Below are positions 1-5,507 of a DNA stretch of 5,732 bases, piece after piece. Origin of the DNA: Bacillota bacterium (lineage in GTDB: Bacteria; Bacillota_C; Negativicutes; CTSoil-072); NCBI GenBank assembly GCA_017861495.1, contig JAGFXW010000164.1:1-5732 (forward strand). The letters are read 5' to 3'. Below the pieces are notes generated by a model. It was not told where the DNA came from. It saw nothing but the letters and a program-made list of their open reading frames with translations, and did not search any database. The position numbers and the translations under genes are program-made. Numbering within the stretch: the first letter of the stretch is position 1; each line of letters starts with the position of its first letter.

Positions 1-486
1 GCCATATGTCCCGTCGTCGGTTGTAATAATCAATTCGCTGCTCGCAGTTTTCATCTCTTCTTCGAGGATCAGCAGGTCTTTCGTCCGGGAACCGATAATG
101 CTGATCACCTTATTGCCGGCTTCTTTCAGGCCCCGGGCGATCGGATAAATCGGCGCAACGCCAATTCCGCCGCCCACACAGACAACAGTACCCATTTTTT
201 CAATATGGGTCGGACGGCCAAGCGGACCAACAAAGTCTTTTAACGCTTCACCGGCTTCCAATTTTCCGAGATCGCGGGTCGTAACACCCACTTCTTGGAA
301 AATAATCGAAATCGTGCCTTTTTCACGGTCAAAATCCTGAATTGTCAAGGGAATTCGTTCCCCATCCTCCGTCACCCGCAGAATAATAAATTCACCAGGT
401 TGCGCTTTGCGGGCAACCAGCGGAGCGTCTATCACCATCTGGATGACTCCCGGCGACAGAACAGTTTTTTCCAACACTTTATACAC
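1..486 (-). CDS. nfnA: NfnA-like FAD/NAD-binding ferredoxin-NADP+ reductase subunit (N-terminal 162 codons, partial)
   Basis: This frame is open to the left edge, so the C-terminus is missing. Its product resembles the small subunit of NADH-dependent reduced ferredoxin:NADP+ oxidoreductase (NfnA, also called SudB or the sulfide/dihydroorotate dehydrogenase-like family), a cytosolic electron-bifurcating flavoenzyme. Visible features: an N-terminal FAD-binding barrel (about residues 1-95) with the RIPLT segment at 44-48 in the place of the flavin RxYS/T motif; the glycine-rich nucleotide-binding stretch GGGIGVAPIYP at 105-115; and the hallmark TDDGTYG at 156-162, where the window ends. The 2Fe-2S cysteines typical of the family lie further on and cannot be checked. 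The start is GTG at 484-486, preceded by GGGGG seven bases upstream; an in-frame stop lies just upstream and the nearby ATG is in another frame. A sigma-54 promoter precedes the gene. A PyrK-like electron-transfer subunit is the main alternative, but the gene context does not suggest pyrimidine synthesis. The partner nfnB would be expected beyond the left edge. Confidence 0.9.
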   Translation of the reverse strand, partial: MYKVLEKTVLSPGVIQMVIDAPLVARKAQPGEFIILRVTEDGERIPLTIQDFDREKGTISIIFQEVGVTTRDLGKLEAGEALKDFVGPLGRPTHIEKMGTVVCVGGGIGVAPIYPIARGLKEAGNKVISIIGSRTKDLLILEEEMKTASSELIITTDDGTYG

Positions 487-497
487 AAAAGATCCCC

Positions 498-511
498 CAT
501 TTCATGAAATG
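498..511. repeat. 14-bp perfect palindrome in the nfnA leader
   Basis: CATTTCATGAAATG is perfectly self-complementary. It lies between the predicted nfnA transcription start (about 545) and the GTG start, and touches the GGGGG ribosome binding site. It could be a protein-binding site or a weak five-pair RNA hairpin with a CATG loop. No protein can be assigned to it. Confidence 0.45.
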
Positions 512-554
512 TTTAGGCAATTGAAAAATCAAACCCAGTTTCCTGACTATTATA

Positions 555-571
555 TGCAAATTCCGTGCCAA
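555..571 (-). promoter_or_regulatory. Sigma-54 (-24/-12) promoter for nfnA
   Basis: Read on the minus strand the sequence is TTGGCACGGAATTTGCA. It matches the RpoN consensus YTGGCACGNNNNTTGCW at every defined position, with the -24 GG (569-568) and -12 GC (557-556) separated by the required 12 bases. The predicted transcription start is near 545, giving a leader of about 59 bases before the GTG of nfnA. The element begins just after the response regulator stop codon (575-577), so nfnA can be transcribed separately from the two-component genes. Such promoters need an NtrC-class activator, and one is encoded immediately upstream. A TATAAT at 549-554 overlaps it but has no matching -35. Confidence 0.88.
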
Positions 572-574
572 TAT

Positions 575-1969
575 CTACTCCAGCTTCAATCCATCCCCTT
601 CTTCTTTTACCGCCTTGCCTAATCCATACTCTTCGATTTTATATATGAGGGCGCGCCGGCTCATATCCAACGCCTGGGCGGTTTTTACCCGGTTTCCCTT
701 ATTCTCTTTCAGCGCATTGGCGATAACCTGCTTTTCCATGCTGCGCAGGATTTCCTTCAACGTTCCCTGTTCCTGCAGCACGGTCCGCGGTTTTTCCGAC
801 CCGGCGGAAAGGGTAGGTAAGTCATTGGCGCTGATCACGCCATCCGACATAATGATTGCCCGTTCCATCACATTGGCCAGTTCCCTGACGTTTCCAGGCC
901 AATGGTACTCTAATAATAATTTCATCGCAGCCGGGGTGATGCCGGGAATATCCCGGTGCGCTTCCAGAGCAAACCGCCGGGCGTAATAATCGATGAACAA
1001 CGGGATATCTTCCCGCCGTTCCCGCAACAGCGGAACTTTAATCGGCACAACCTTCAGCCGGTAATACAGGTCTTGCCGGAAAGTGCCTTTCGCCACCATT
1101 GCCTCCAAATCGCGATTGGTGGCCGCGATGATCCGGACATCGACGGAAATTGTCGAGGTTCCGCCTACCCGTTCAAATTCATGTTCCTGCAATACGCGCA
1201 GCAGCTTCACCTGCAGCGCCAGCGGAAGTTCACCAATTTCATCGAGAAAGATGGTCCCTTTGTCCGCTAATTCAAACCGGCCCGGCTTTCGCGCCACAGC
1301 ACCGGTAAACGCGCCCCGCTCATAGCCAAATAATTCGCTTTCCATCAAACCTTCCGGCAAGGCGCCGCAATTGATTTTGACAAACGGTCCGTCTTTGCGC
1401 AGACTGTTGTTGTGGATCGTTTTGGCGACTAATTCTTTGCCGCAGCCGCTCTCGCCGGTAATCAAAACCGTAGCATTGGTGGGGGCAACACGGCCGATGG
1501 TTTTGCAAACCGCTTGCATCACAGCGCTTTTGCCGATAATATTGTTCAACTGGTATTTTTCCTGCACCTCATTCCGCAGGTGGGCCACCTCGGCCCGCAG
1601 GCGCCGCAGCTGGAAGGCCCGTTCCAAGAGGATCCGTACTTCGCCAATGTCGGATGGTTTGACAAAATAATCAAACGCCCCCCGGCCCATCGCTTCCACT
1701 ACAGTATTGAGCGTTCCATACGCCGTCATAAAAATCACCGCAATCTGCGGATATTCCTGGTGGATGATTTCGAACGCTTCCATCCCGCCCATCACCGGCA
1801 TCTTGATATCCATCAGCACCACCGCCGGCAGCAGGGACCGAACAACTTCCACCGCTTCCTGCCCATTTTCTGCCACATGCGGCTCATAACCCGCTTTGCG
1901 GACAACTTCAAACAATAGATGGCGGACACTCAGTTCGTCATCGACAATCAATACTTTTTTATTATTCAT
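575..1969 (-). CDS. Sigma-54-dependent response regulator, NtrC/AtoC type
   Basis: A complete three-domain bacterial enhancer-binding protein of 464 residues, acting as the transcriptional output of the adjacent kinase. Positions here count from the ATG at 1967-1969. The receiver domain (about 1-120) has the acidic pair D10/D11, phospho-acceptor D54 in LMDIKMP, T82 and K104. The AAA+ domain (about 142-370) carries Walker A GESGCGKE (172-179), the sigma-54-contacting loop GAFTGA (219-224), Walker B FLDEIGEL (241-248), AATN (282-285) and WPGNVREL (357-364). A Fis-type helix-turn-helix occupies roughly 426-450, so all activator functions look intact. A TTG start at 1973-1975 would add two residues, but GAGGGAG (1979-1985) lies nine bases from the ATG and only three from the TTG, so ATG is preferred. 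The gene overlaps the end of the kinase gene by eight bases, implying translational coupling. Likely targets are the two sigma-54 promoters flanking the pair. Its ligand pathway is unknown; AtoC is a family resemblance only. Confidence 0.96.
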   Translation of the reverse strand: MNNKKVLIVDDELSVRHLLFEVVRKAGYEPHVAENGQEAVEVVRSLLPAVVLMDIKMPVMGGMEAFEIIHQEYPQIAVIFMTAYGTLNTVVEAMGRGAFDYFVKPSDIGEVRILLERAFQLRRLRAEVAHLRNEVQEKYQLNNIIGKSAVMQAVCKTIGRVAPTNATVLITGESGCGKELVAKTIHNNSLRKDGPFVKINCGALPEGLMESELFGYERGAFTGAVARKPGRFELADKGTIFLDEIGELPLALQVKLLRVLQEHEFERVGGTSTISVDVRIIAATNRDLEAMVAKGTFRQDLYYRLKVVPIKVPLLRERREDIPLFIDYYARRFALEAHRDIPGITPAAMKLLLEYHWPGNVRELANVMERAIIMSDGVISANDLPTLSAGSEKPRTVLQEQGTLKEILRSMEKQVIANALKENKGNRVKTAQALDMSRRALIYKIEEYGLGKAVKEEGDGLKLE

Positions 1970-3536
1970 ACCCAATCACTCCCTCGGCCGCCGGGAAAAC
2001 CAACGTAAATTTACTGCCTTGCCCGAGATTCGATTCGACGAGGATTTTTCCGTCCCAATTTTCCATCATCCGTTGTGCCACGGACAAGCCCAATCCGGTC
2101 CCGTTGTCTTTTGTCGTAAAGAACGGGTCAAATAATTTCGGAATGTCGCCCGGATCAATTCCTTTTCCGGTATCGCCGATCGTGACACAAACCACTTTTT
2201 CCCCTTTATCATAGCGGCTGTCAATCGTAATTTGCCCTGGTCCCTCCATCGCCTGCAGCGCGTTGATCACGATATTTAAAATAACTTGCTTCATCTGTTC
2301 CACATCGACACGGACTTTCGGAATGCCCATATCCAACGCCAGGGAAATGCCGATATGCCGACGGATCGACTGGGTTTCAACCAGTAGGAGGGTATTCTCC
2401 AATACCGCATTTACGTCGACAAGTGTGACACAGGTATCCTGCGGACGAGCCAGGTACAACAGTTGTTCAATCAGCCGGTTCATACGGTCTGCTTCCTGCA
2501 TGATAATCGCAAGGTATTCGGCCTTTGCTGCAGAATCTGGCTCCTCGCCTGCCAGTTGGGCAAACCCGCGTATCGCCATCAACGGATTCCGGATTTCATG
2601 CGCCAGGCCGGCCGCAACCTCGCCTACGCCGGCTAACCGTTCCGCCCGTTGCACCTGCGCCTCCAGCTTCTTTTGCAGGACAAGGCCGTGCGCCATTTCA
2701 TTGATTGCCAGGGAAATAGTTCCCATCTCGCCGGTCAGCACCGGCATCCGATAATTCAAATCATTCTTTAGCTTCAGCAGTCCTTCGCTGATGGTATCGA
2801 TATCCGCCATAAAGCGGTTAATCAGGAACACTACGCCGGCAATCCCCAGCAACAGGCCCGCAATGATATTCATGTAAGCGTGCCACTTCATGCCGGCAAT
2901 TTGATCCTGTATGTCAGAGGTAAATTCATTCGCCCAAATATAGCCTATCACCCGGCCGTCCCGGACAATGGGATGCATCGCGTTCATGATCGCCCCGCGC
3001 ACCAAATCGCCCTCCTGCACGCGCGGCAGACCGGTATCCATCACTATCCGGCCTTCATGACCCACACTGATCGGCAAGCCGACCTTATCCGCGTAAATAT
3101 GGCTGGGCCCGTACGTAATAATCGCGTCCAGCTCTTTATCATAATAGCCGACACCGCTTCCCGGATATGCTTCGGCAACTTCATCCGTATCTTTTTGGAG
3201 TGCCTCGTTCAACAGAGCAATTTTTTCTTCCCGGGTGGCATTTTCCGCCTGACGGCGCCGCAAAATATCCTCAAACGTGCCATGCAAATTCCGGTCCAGA
3301 ACATGGGTCATGCCAAACAGCTTATTCTGTTTTTCAGCAACCAGCGCGTCCTCCGCCTGGACAATCATCAAATGCCCGGCAAAAAGGGTCGGTACAGCAA
3401 CTGTGAGGATAATAAACAACTGCAGTTTCGCATGCAGACTTTTCGGCAGCATATCGATGGCAATCACACTCCCTGCGTTTCCTACGTTCCGTTTTTCGGT
3501 ACCAAGCGGACGAGCCTCCGAAGAGTCTCGAACCAT
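1962..3536 (-). CDS. Membrane sensor histidine kinase with extracytoplasmic sensor domain and HAMP
   Basis: A 524-residue orthodox kinase that should autophosphorylate and pass phosphate to the regulator encoded next. Visible in order: a basic N-terminus; membrane helix about 38-58; extracytoplasmic region about 60-217 that looks like a single Cache-type sensor (GYYDKELDAIITYG near 130-143, MHPIVRDGRVIGYIWANE near 187-204); second helix about 220-240; HAMP about 241-290; HisKA with phospho-acceptor H313 in AHEIRNP; and an HATPase domain with N-box N421/N425, G1 DTGKGI (455-460), F-box FDPFFTTK (469-476) and G2 GTGLGL (479-484). No PAS domain is seen. The start is uncertain. ATG at 3534-3536 gives the longest form but has no ribosome binding site. 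ATG at 3450-3452 (residue 29) sits just before the first helix and follows an AGGGAG at a rather long 16 bases. Cache-type sensors often bind carboxylates or other small metabolites, which fits the transporter opposite, but the ligand is not readable here. Confidence 0.95.
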   Translation of the reverse strand: MVRDSSEARPLGTEKRNVGNAGSVIAIDMLPKSLHAKLQLFIILTVAVPTLFAGHLMIVQAEDALVAEKQNKLFGMTHVLDRNLHGTFEDILRRRQAENATREEKIALLNEALQKDTDEVAEAYPGSGVGYYDKELDAIITYGPSHIYADKVGLPISVGHEGRIVMDTGLPRVQEGDLVRGAIMNAMHPIVRDGRVIGYIWANEFTSDIQDQIAGMKWHAYMNIIAGLLLGIAGVVFLINRFMADIDTISEGLLKLKNDLNYRMPVLTGEMGTISLAINEMAHGLVLQKKLEAQVQRAERLAGVGEVAAGLAHEIRNPLMAIRGFAQLAGEEPDSAAKAEYLAIIMQEADRMNRLIEQLLYLARPQDTCVTLVDVNAVLENTLLLVETQSIRRHIGISLALDMGIPKVRVDVEQMKQVILNIVINALQAMEGPGQITIDSRYDKGEKVVCVTIGDTGKGIDPGDIPKLFDPFFTTKDNGTGLGLSVAQRMMENWDGKILVESNLGQGSKFTLVFPAAEGVIGYE

Positions 3537-3633
3537 AGTCTAAAGTATACTATTACAGCGTATTCGAATAGATACTATCTTTAATAGAGATTATCTTTGT
3601 TAAACCCCTAAGAAATTCAGCAGAAATATACCG

Positions 3634-3651
3634 ATTCCTGCTGCCAGGAAT
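3634..3651 (+). terminator. Possible hairpin terminator or orphan stem-loop
   Basis: ATTCCTG and CAGGAAT form a perfect 7-bp stem around a CTGC loop. On the plus strand they are followed by AGTTTTATTTT, which is terminator-like. No plus-strand gene ends upstream, so the role is unclear. It could stop antisense transcription, end a small RNA, or be a DNA-binding dyad upstream of the kinase gene. The stem is only moderately GC-rich and the T tract is interrupted. Confidence 0.35.
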
Positions 3652-3823
3652 AGTTTTATTTTCACGAAACGCATTTCTTTTGCGATTTTCGAACAGATCC
3701 TGCCGTTTCGCTGTAGGCGCCGGCAAGAAGCAAAGCCTCTCTTCTTTCAGATGGTTTCTGTCAAAAAACGCCCTCACAGTTTTGGCGCAGGCTGAAATCC
3801 AGATGCTGATTAACAGTATATTC

Positions 3824-3844
3824 CATATATATTGTATACATATG
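3824..3844. promoter_or_regulatory. Imperfect AT-rich palindrome, candidate upstream activator site 1
   Basis: CATAT and ATATG arms flank a core containing the perfect 8-mer TGTATACA (3833-3840). Its TTGTATA (3832-3838) recurs exactly 42 bp downstream at 3874-3880, which is four helical turns, so the two sites face the same side of the DNA. It lies about 160 bp before the predicted start of the transporter transcript, in the normal range for enhancer-like binding of an NtrC-class protein. TGTATACA-like cores are also used by FCD-type GntR repressors, so the binding protein is not certain. Confidence 0.5.
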
Positions 3845-3872
3845 TTTACTAATCACTCGCAGAAAAAGTGTT

Positions 3873-3893
3873 TTTGTATATATTATATACAAA
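3873..3893. promoter_or_regulatory. 21-bp perfect palindrome, candidate upstream activator site 2
   Basis: TTGTATATATTATATACAA (3874-3892) is a perfect inverted repeat with a single central T at 3883, and one further T/A pair extends it to 21 bp. Its centre is 97 bp upstream of the -12 GC of the sigma-54 promoter, about -109 from the predicted start. This position and symmetry are what is expected of a dimer-binding enhancer site for the neighbouring response regulator. AT-rich sequence makes chance palindromes more likely, but ten consecutive matched pairs around a one-base centre remain notable. Confidence 0.6.
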
Positions 3894-3965
3894 TTAATGG
3901 GGTTTGTTTTTTATTCATCCGCTGCGCTTGGCCATTTCACGCAATTCAACCGTTCTCACGTTACG

Positions 3966-3982
3966 TTGGCACAGTTCTTGCA
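3966..3982 (+). promoter_or_regulatory. Sigma-54 (-24/-12) promoter for the MFS operon
   Basis: TTGGCACAGTTCTTGCA matches the RpoN consensus at all key positions, differing only by A for G after the -24 GGCAC. GG (3968-3969) and GC (3980-3981) are 12 bases apart. The predicted transcription start is near 3992, leaving a long leader of about 187 bases before the transporter ATG. Together with the palindromes 90-160 bp upstream and the divergently encoded GAFTGA-containing activator, this is a textbook arrangement for two-component, sigma-54-dependent control. Confidence 0.87.
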
Positions 3983-4005
3983 AAATATACTCCATGCGTC
4001 CCTAA

Positions 4006-4039
4006 ATTCTATAATACATTCTAGAACAAATTATAGAAT
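4006..4039. repeat. 34-bp nested dyad in the MFS leader
   Basis: Outer arms ATTCTATAAT (4006-4015) and ATTATAGAAT (4030-4039) are perfect inverted copies, and the inner palindrome TTCTAGAA (4019-4026) shares exactly the same centre. The three related 10-mers are spaced 12 bp apart, and a fourth partial copy, ATTCTATCAT, lies at 4066-4075. The element starts about 14 bases after the predicted transcription start. It could be an operator for a second regulator or an RNA stem-loop. It has no T tract, so it is not an intrinsic terminator. The TATAAT inside it lacks a well-spaced -35. Confidence 0.55.
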
Positions 4040-4163
4040 ATTATGTTTTCAGCACACAAACTGTCATTCTATCATTTAGCGGGAAGGAGGATACTCCGGC
4101 AAATAACGGCAACAGACGTTGACTCATCGAAACAACAGACCAAGACCAAAAACTTACTTAGTT

Positions 4164-4170
4164 AGGAGGA
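4164..4170 (+). promoter_or_regulatory. Ribosome binding site fixing the MFS start
   Basis: AGGAGGA lies eight bases before the ATG at 4179-4181. The same frame is open back to a TTG at 4119, but that start has no ribosome binding site at a usable distance and would add 20 hydrophilic residues, so the ATG is chosen. Confidence 0.9.
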
Positions 4171-4178
4171 AATCAATT

Positions 4179-5414
4179 ATGACGGAAAAAATCGAAAAAG
4201 AGACCAATTTACTCAACAAACAATATGTTTTAAGTTGCTTTGTCAATTTCACAGCCATGCTTGTCCATTATGCCTGTTTGATCAATTTCCCGGTTTTCAT
4301 TCTGGATGTATTAAAACGCGACGCTTCCATAGCGGGCTTAATCACAACCGCCTATATCTTTGCAGCCATGCTGCTCCGGCCGATCGGCGCTCCCATCCTA
4401 AGCAAAATCGGCACTCGTTTCAGCGTCCTGGTGGGACTGGGAATTGTGTTCATCTCCGCGGTCGGCTACACGTTCGGCGCGACAATGATTACTCTTTTGT
4501 TTGCAGCCCGCATTTTAAACGGCTTCGGATTTGGTCTGCAGCAAACAGCGCTGAATACCGCAGTGGTTGATTTTATTCCCGCCACTCGCAAGGGTGAAGG
4601 CTTGGGAAACTTCAGTATGTTTATGAACATCGGCTCCGCCATTGCGCCTATGTTATCCCTGGGCATCGTCAAAGCATACGGTTACACGATCTTATTCGAA
4701 GGCTGCATGGGGTTATCCTTGATCGCCATTGCCGGCGCTTACTATCTGCGGCCGCATGAATTGACAAAAAAAGCTGCCCCGGCGCAAGAAAAAAGACTGT
4801 TTTCCCTGCGGGATTATTTCGAACCGAAGGCTTTCCCCGTCGCTATCTTCGGGGCGTTTATCTTTGCTTTTTGTTACACGGTTATCAATACTTTTTTTGC
4901 CGCCTATGCCCGGACCATCCCTTCCGTAGTATCCTATATCGGTTTCTTCTTCATGGCAATTTCAGCCGTCCTTGTCGTCGTAAGGCCGTTTATCGGCCGG
5001 GTGATGGACAAAAAAGGCGAACAGTACATTATGTATCCCGGCTTCGTTGTTCTGGCGCTGGGAATGTTTTTGATCAGCCGCATGGATTCCGTTCCCATGA
5101 TGTTTTTAGCCGCTGCGTGTTTGGGAATGGGATATAGTGCAATCTTTGCCGGCGCCCAATCGAGCTGCATTAAAGCGGCCTCCGCCGACCGCGTGGGCCA
5201 GGCCAATGTAACCTTCTTTTTCTTCTTTGATTTGGGATTTTCACTCGGAGCGTTTTGCTTCGGCCTGGTGGCAAAATCCATCGGCTTCAGCAACATGTAC
5301 CTGGCTGATTCCGTTCTGTATTTAATCGGTTTTGCCCTGTATTTCTTATTCGTCGGCAGAAATTTAGCCCGTGCGCGGTCAACCAAAACAACCAATTCAA
5401 CAAGCGCAGCATAA
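4179..5414 (+). CDS. MFS transporter, 12 transmembrane helices
   Basis: A 411-residue inner-membrane secondary transporter of the major facilitator superfamily. Hydrophobic segments fall at roughly 17-43, 51-72, 81-99, 103-124, 146-165, 171-190, 220-242, 251-270, 283-299, 306-328, 341-365 and 373-392. A charged central loop (191-219) separates the two six-helix halves. The loop-2/3 motif A is degenerate (APILSKIGTR, with Ser where Asp is usual), while its counterpart in the second half is intact (GRVMDKKG, 273-280). RILNGFGFG near 111-119 resembles motif B. The architecture recalls YwoG/YfcJ-like permeases, but substrate and direction cannot be told from sequence. A run of five Phe (346-350) lies in helix 11. 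The gene is first after the sigma-54 promoter and is followed 93 bases later by a reductase gene with no terminator between, suggesting an operon. Confidence 0.95.
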   Translation: MTEKIEKETNLLNKQYVLSCFVNFTAMLVHYACLINFPVFILDVLKRDASIAGLITTAYIFAAMLLRPIGAPILSKIGTRFSVLVGLGIVFISAVGYTFGATMITLLFAARILNGFGFGLQQTALNTAVVDFIPATRKGEGLGNFSMFMNIGSAIAPMLSLGIVKAYGYTILFEGCMGLSLIAIAGAYYLRPHELTKKAAPAQEKRLFSLRDYFEPKAFPVAIFGAFIFAFCYTVINTFFAAYARTIPSVVSYIGFFFMAISAVLVVVRPFIGRVMDKKGEQYIMYPGFVVLALGMFLISRMDSVPMMFLAAACLGMGYSAIFAGAQSSCIKAASADRVGQANVTFFFFFDLGFSLGAFCFGLVAKSIGFSNMYLADSVLYLIGFALYFLFVGRNLARARSTKTTNSTSAA

Positions 5415-5491
5415 GAGGCGTTCCAGCGCACCCGGAGAATACCCAATAAGATAGCAAGCAAGATCAACAAAACAAATTCCATTTAATTAAT

Positions 5492-5498
5492 GAGGGGG
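5492..5498 (+). promoter_or_regulatory. Ribosome binding site of the reductase gene
   Basis: GAGGGGG is nine bases before the ATG at 5508-5510. The gap back to the transporter stop (5415-5491) contains no hairpin with a T tract and no recognisable promoter, which supports cotranscription. Confidence 0.75.
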
Positions 5499-5507
5499 AA
5501 ATCACTT

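Larger units (their letters stand above)
3537..4178. other. 642-base divergent regulatory region without genes
   Basis: This region separates the leftward kinase gene from the rightward transporter gene. Short open frames here (for example 3553-3777 minus and 3680-4024 plus) lack ribosome binding sites, have low-complexity unrecognisable products, and the latter runs across the sigma-54 promoter, so they are not called as genes. What it does hold is a hairpin at 3634-3651, AT-rich palindromes around 3824-3893, a sigma-54 promoter at 3966-3982, a 34-bp dyad at 4006-4039 and an unattached AAGGAGG at 4084-4090. No convincing sigma-A promoter for the kinase gene was found. A TATACT at 3549-3544 (minus) is the best -10, but it lacks a -35 and would start transcription at about the first ATG. 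Confidence 0.75.

Noticed and set aside
549..554. TATAAT on the minus strand as a sigma-A -10 for nfnA
   Set aside because: No -35 at the right spacing (TAGATA), while the overlapping sigma-54 consensus is essentially perfect.
3553..3777. Minus-strand open frame of 74 codons upstream of the kinase gene
   Set aside because: GTG start without a ribosome binding site, no recognisable motifs, and composition typical of non-coding AT-rich DNA.
3928..3943. TTGGCC...ACGCA as a second sigma-54 promoter upstream of MFS
   Set aside because: GG-GC spacing is 11 instead of 12 bases and GGCAC is replaced by GGCCA, so it should not function.
3894..3965. An IHF site between the activator sites and the sigma-54 promoter
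   Set aside because: No good WATCAANNNNTTR match; the closest stretch near 3943-3955 has wrong spacing, and Firmicutes generally lack IHF.
4010..4015. TATAAT as a sigma-A -10 box for the MFS gene
   Set aside because: The 17-base-upstream position (3987-3992) reads ATACTC, unlike TTGACA; the nearest TTGCAA is 26 bases away and belongs to the sigma-54 element.
3680..4024. Plus-strand open frame of 114 codons in the divergent region
   Set aside because: It begins with TTG without a ribosome binding site, the product is unrecognisable, and it crosses the palindromes and the sigma-54 promoter.
4934..5482. Minus-strand open frame of 182 codons antisense to the transporter
   Set aside because: It lies mostly opposite a clearly coding MFS frame and has no ribosome binding site or domain signature; it is a shadow of the real gene.
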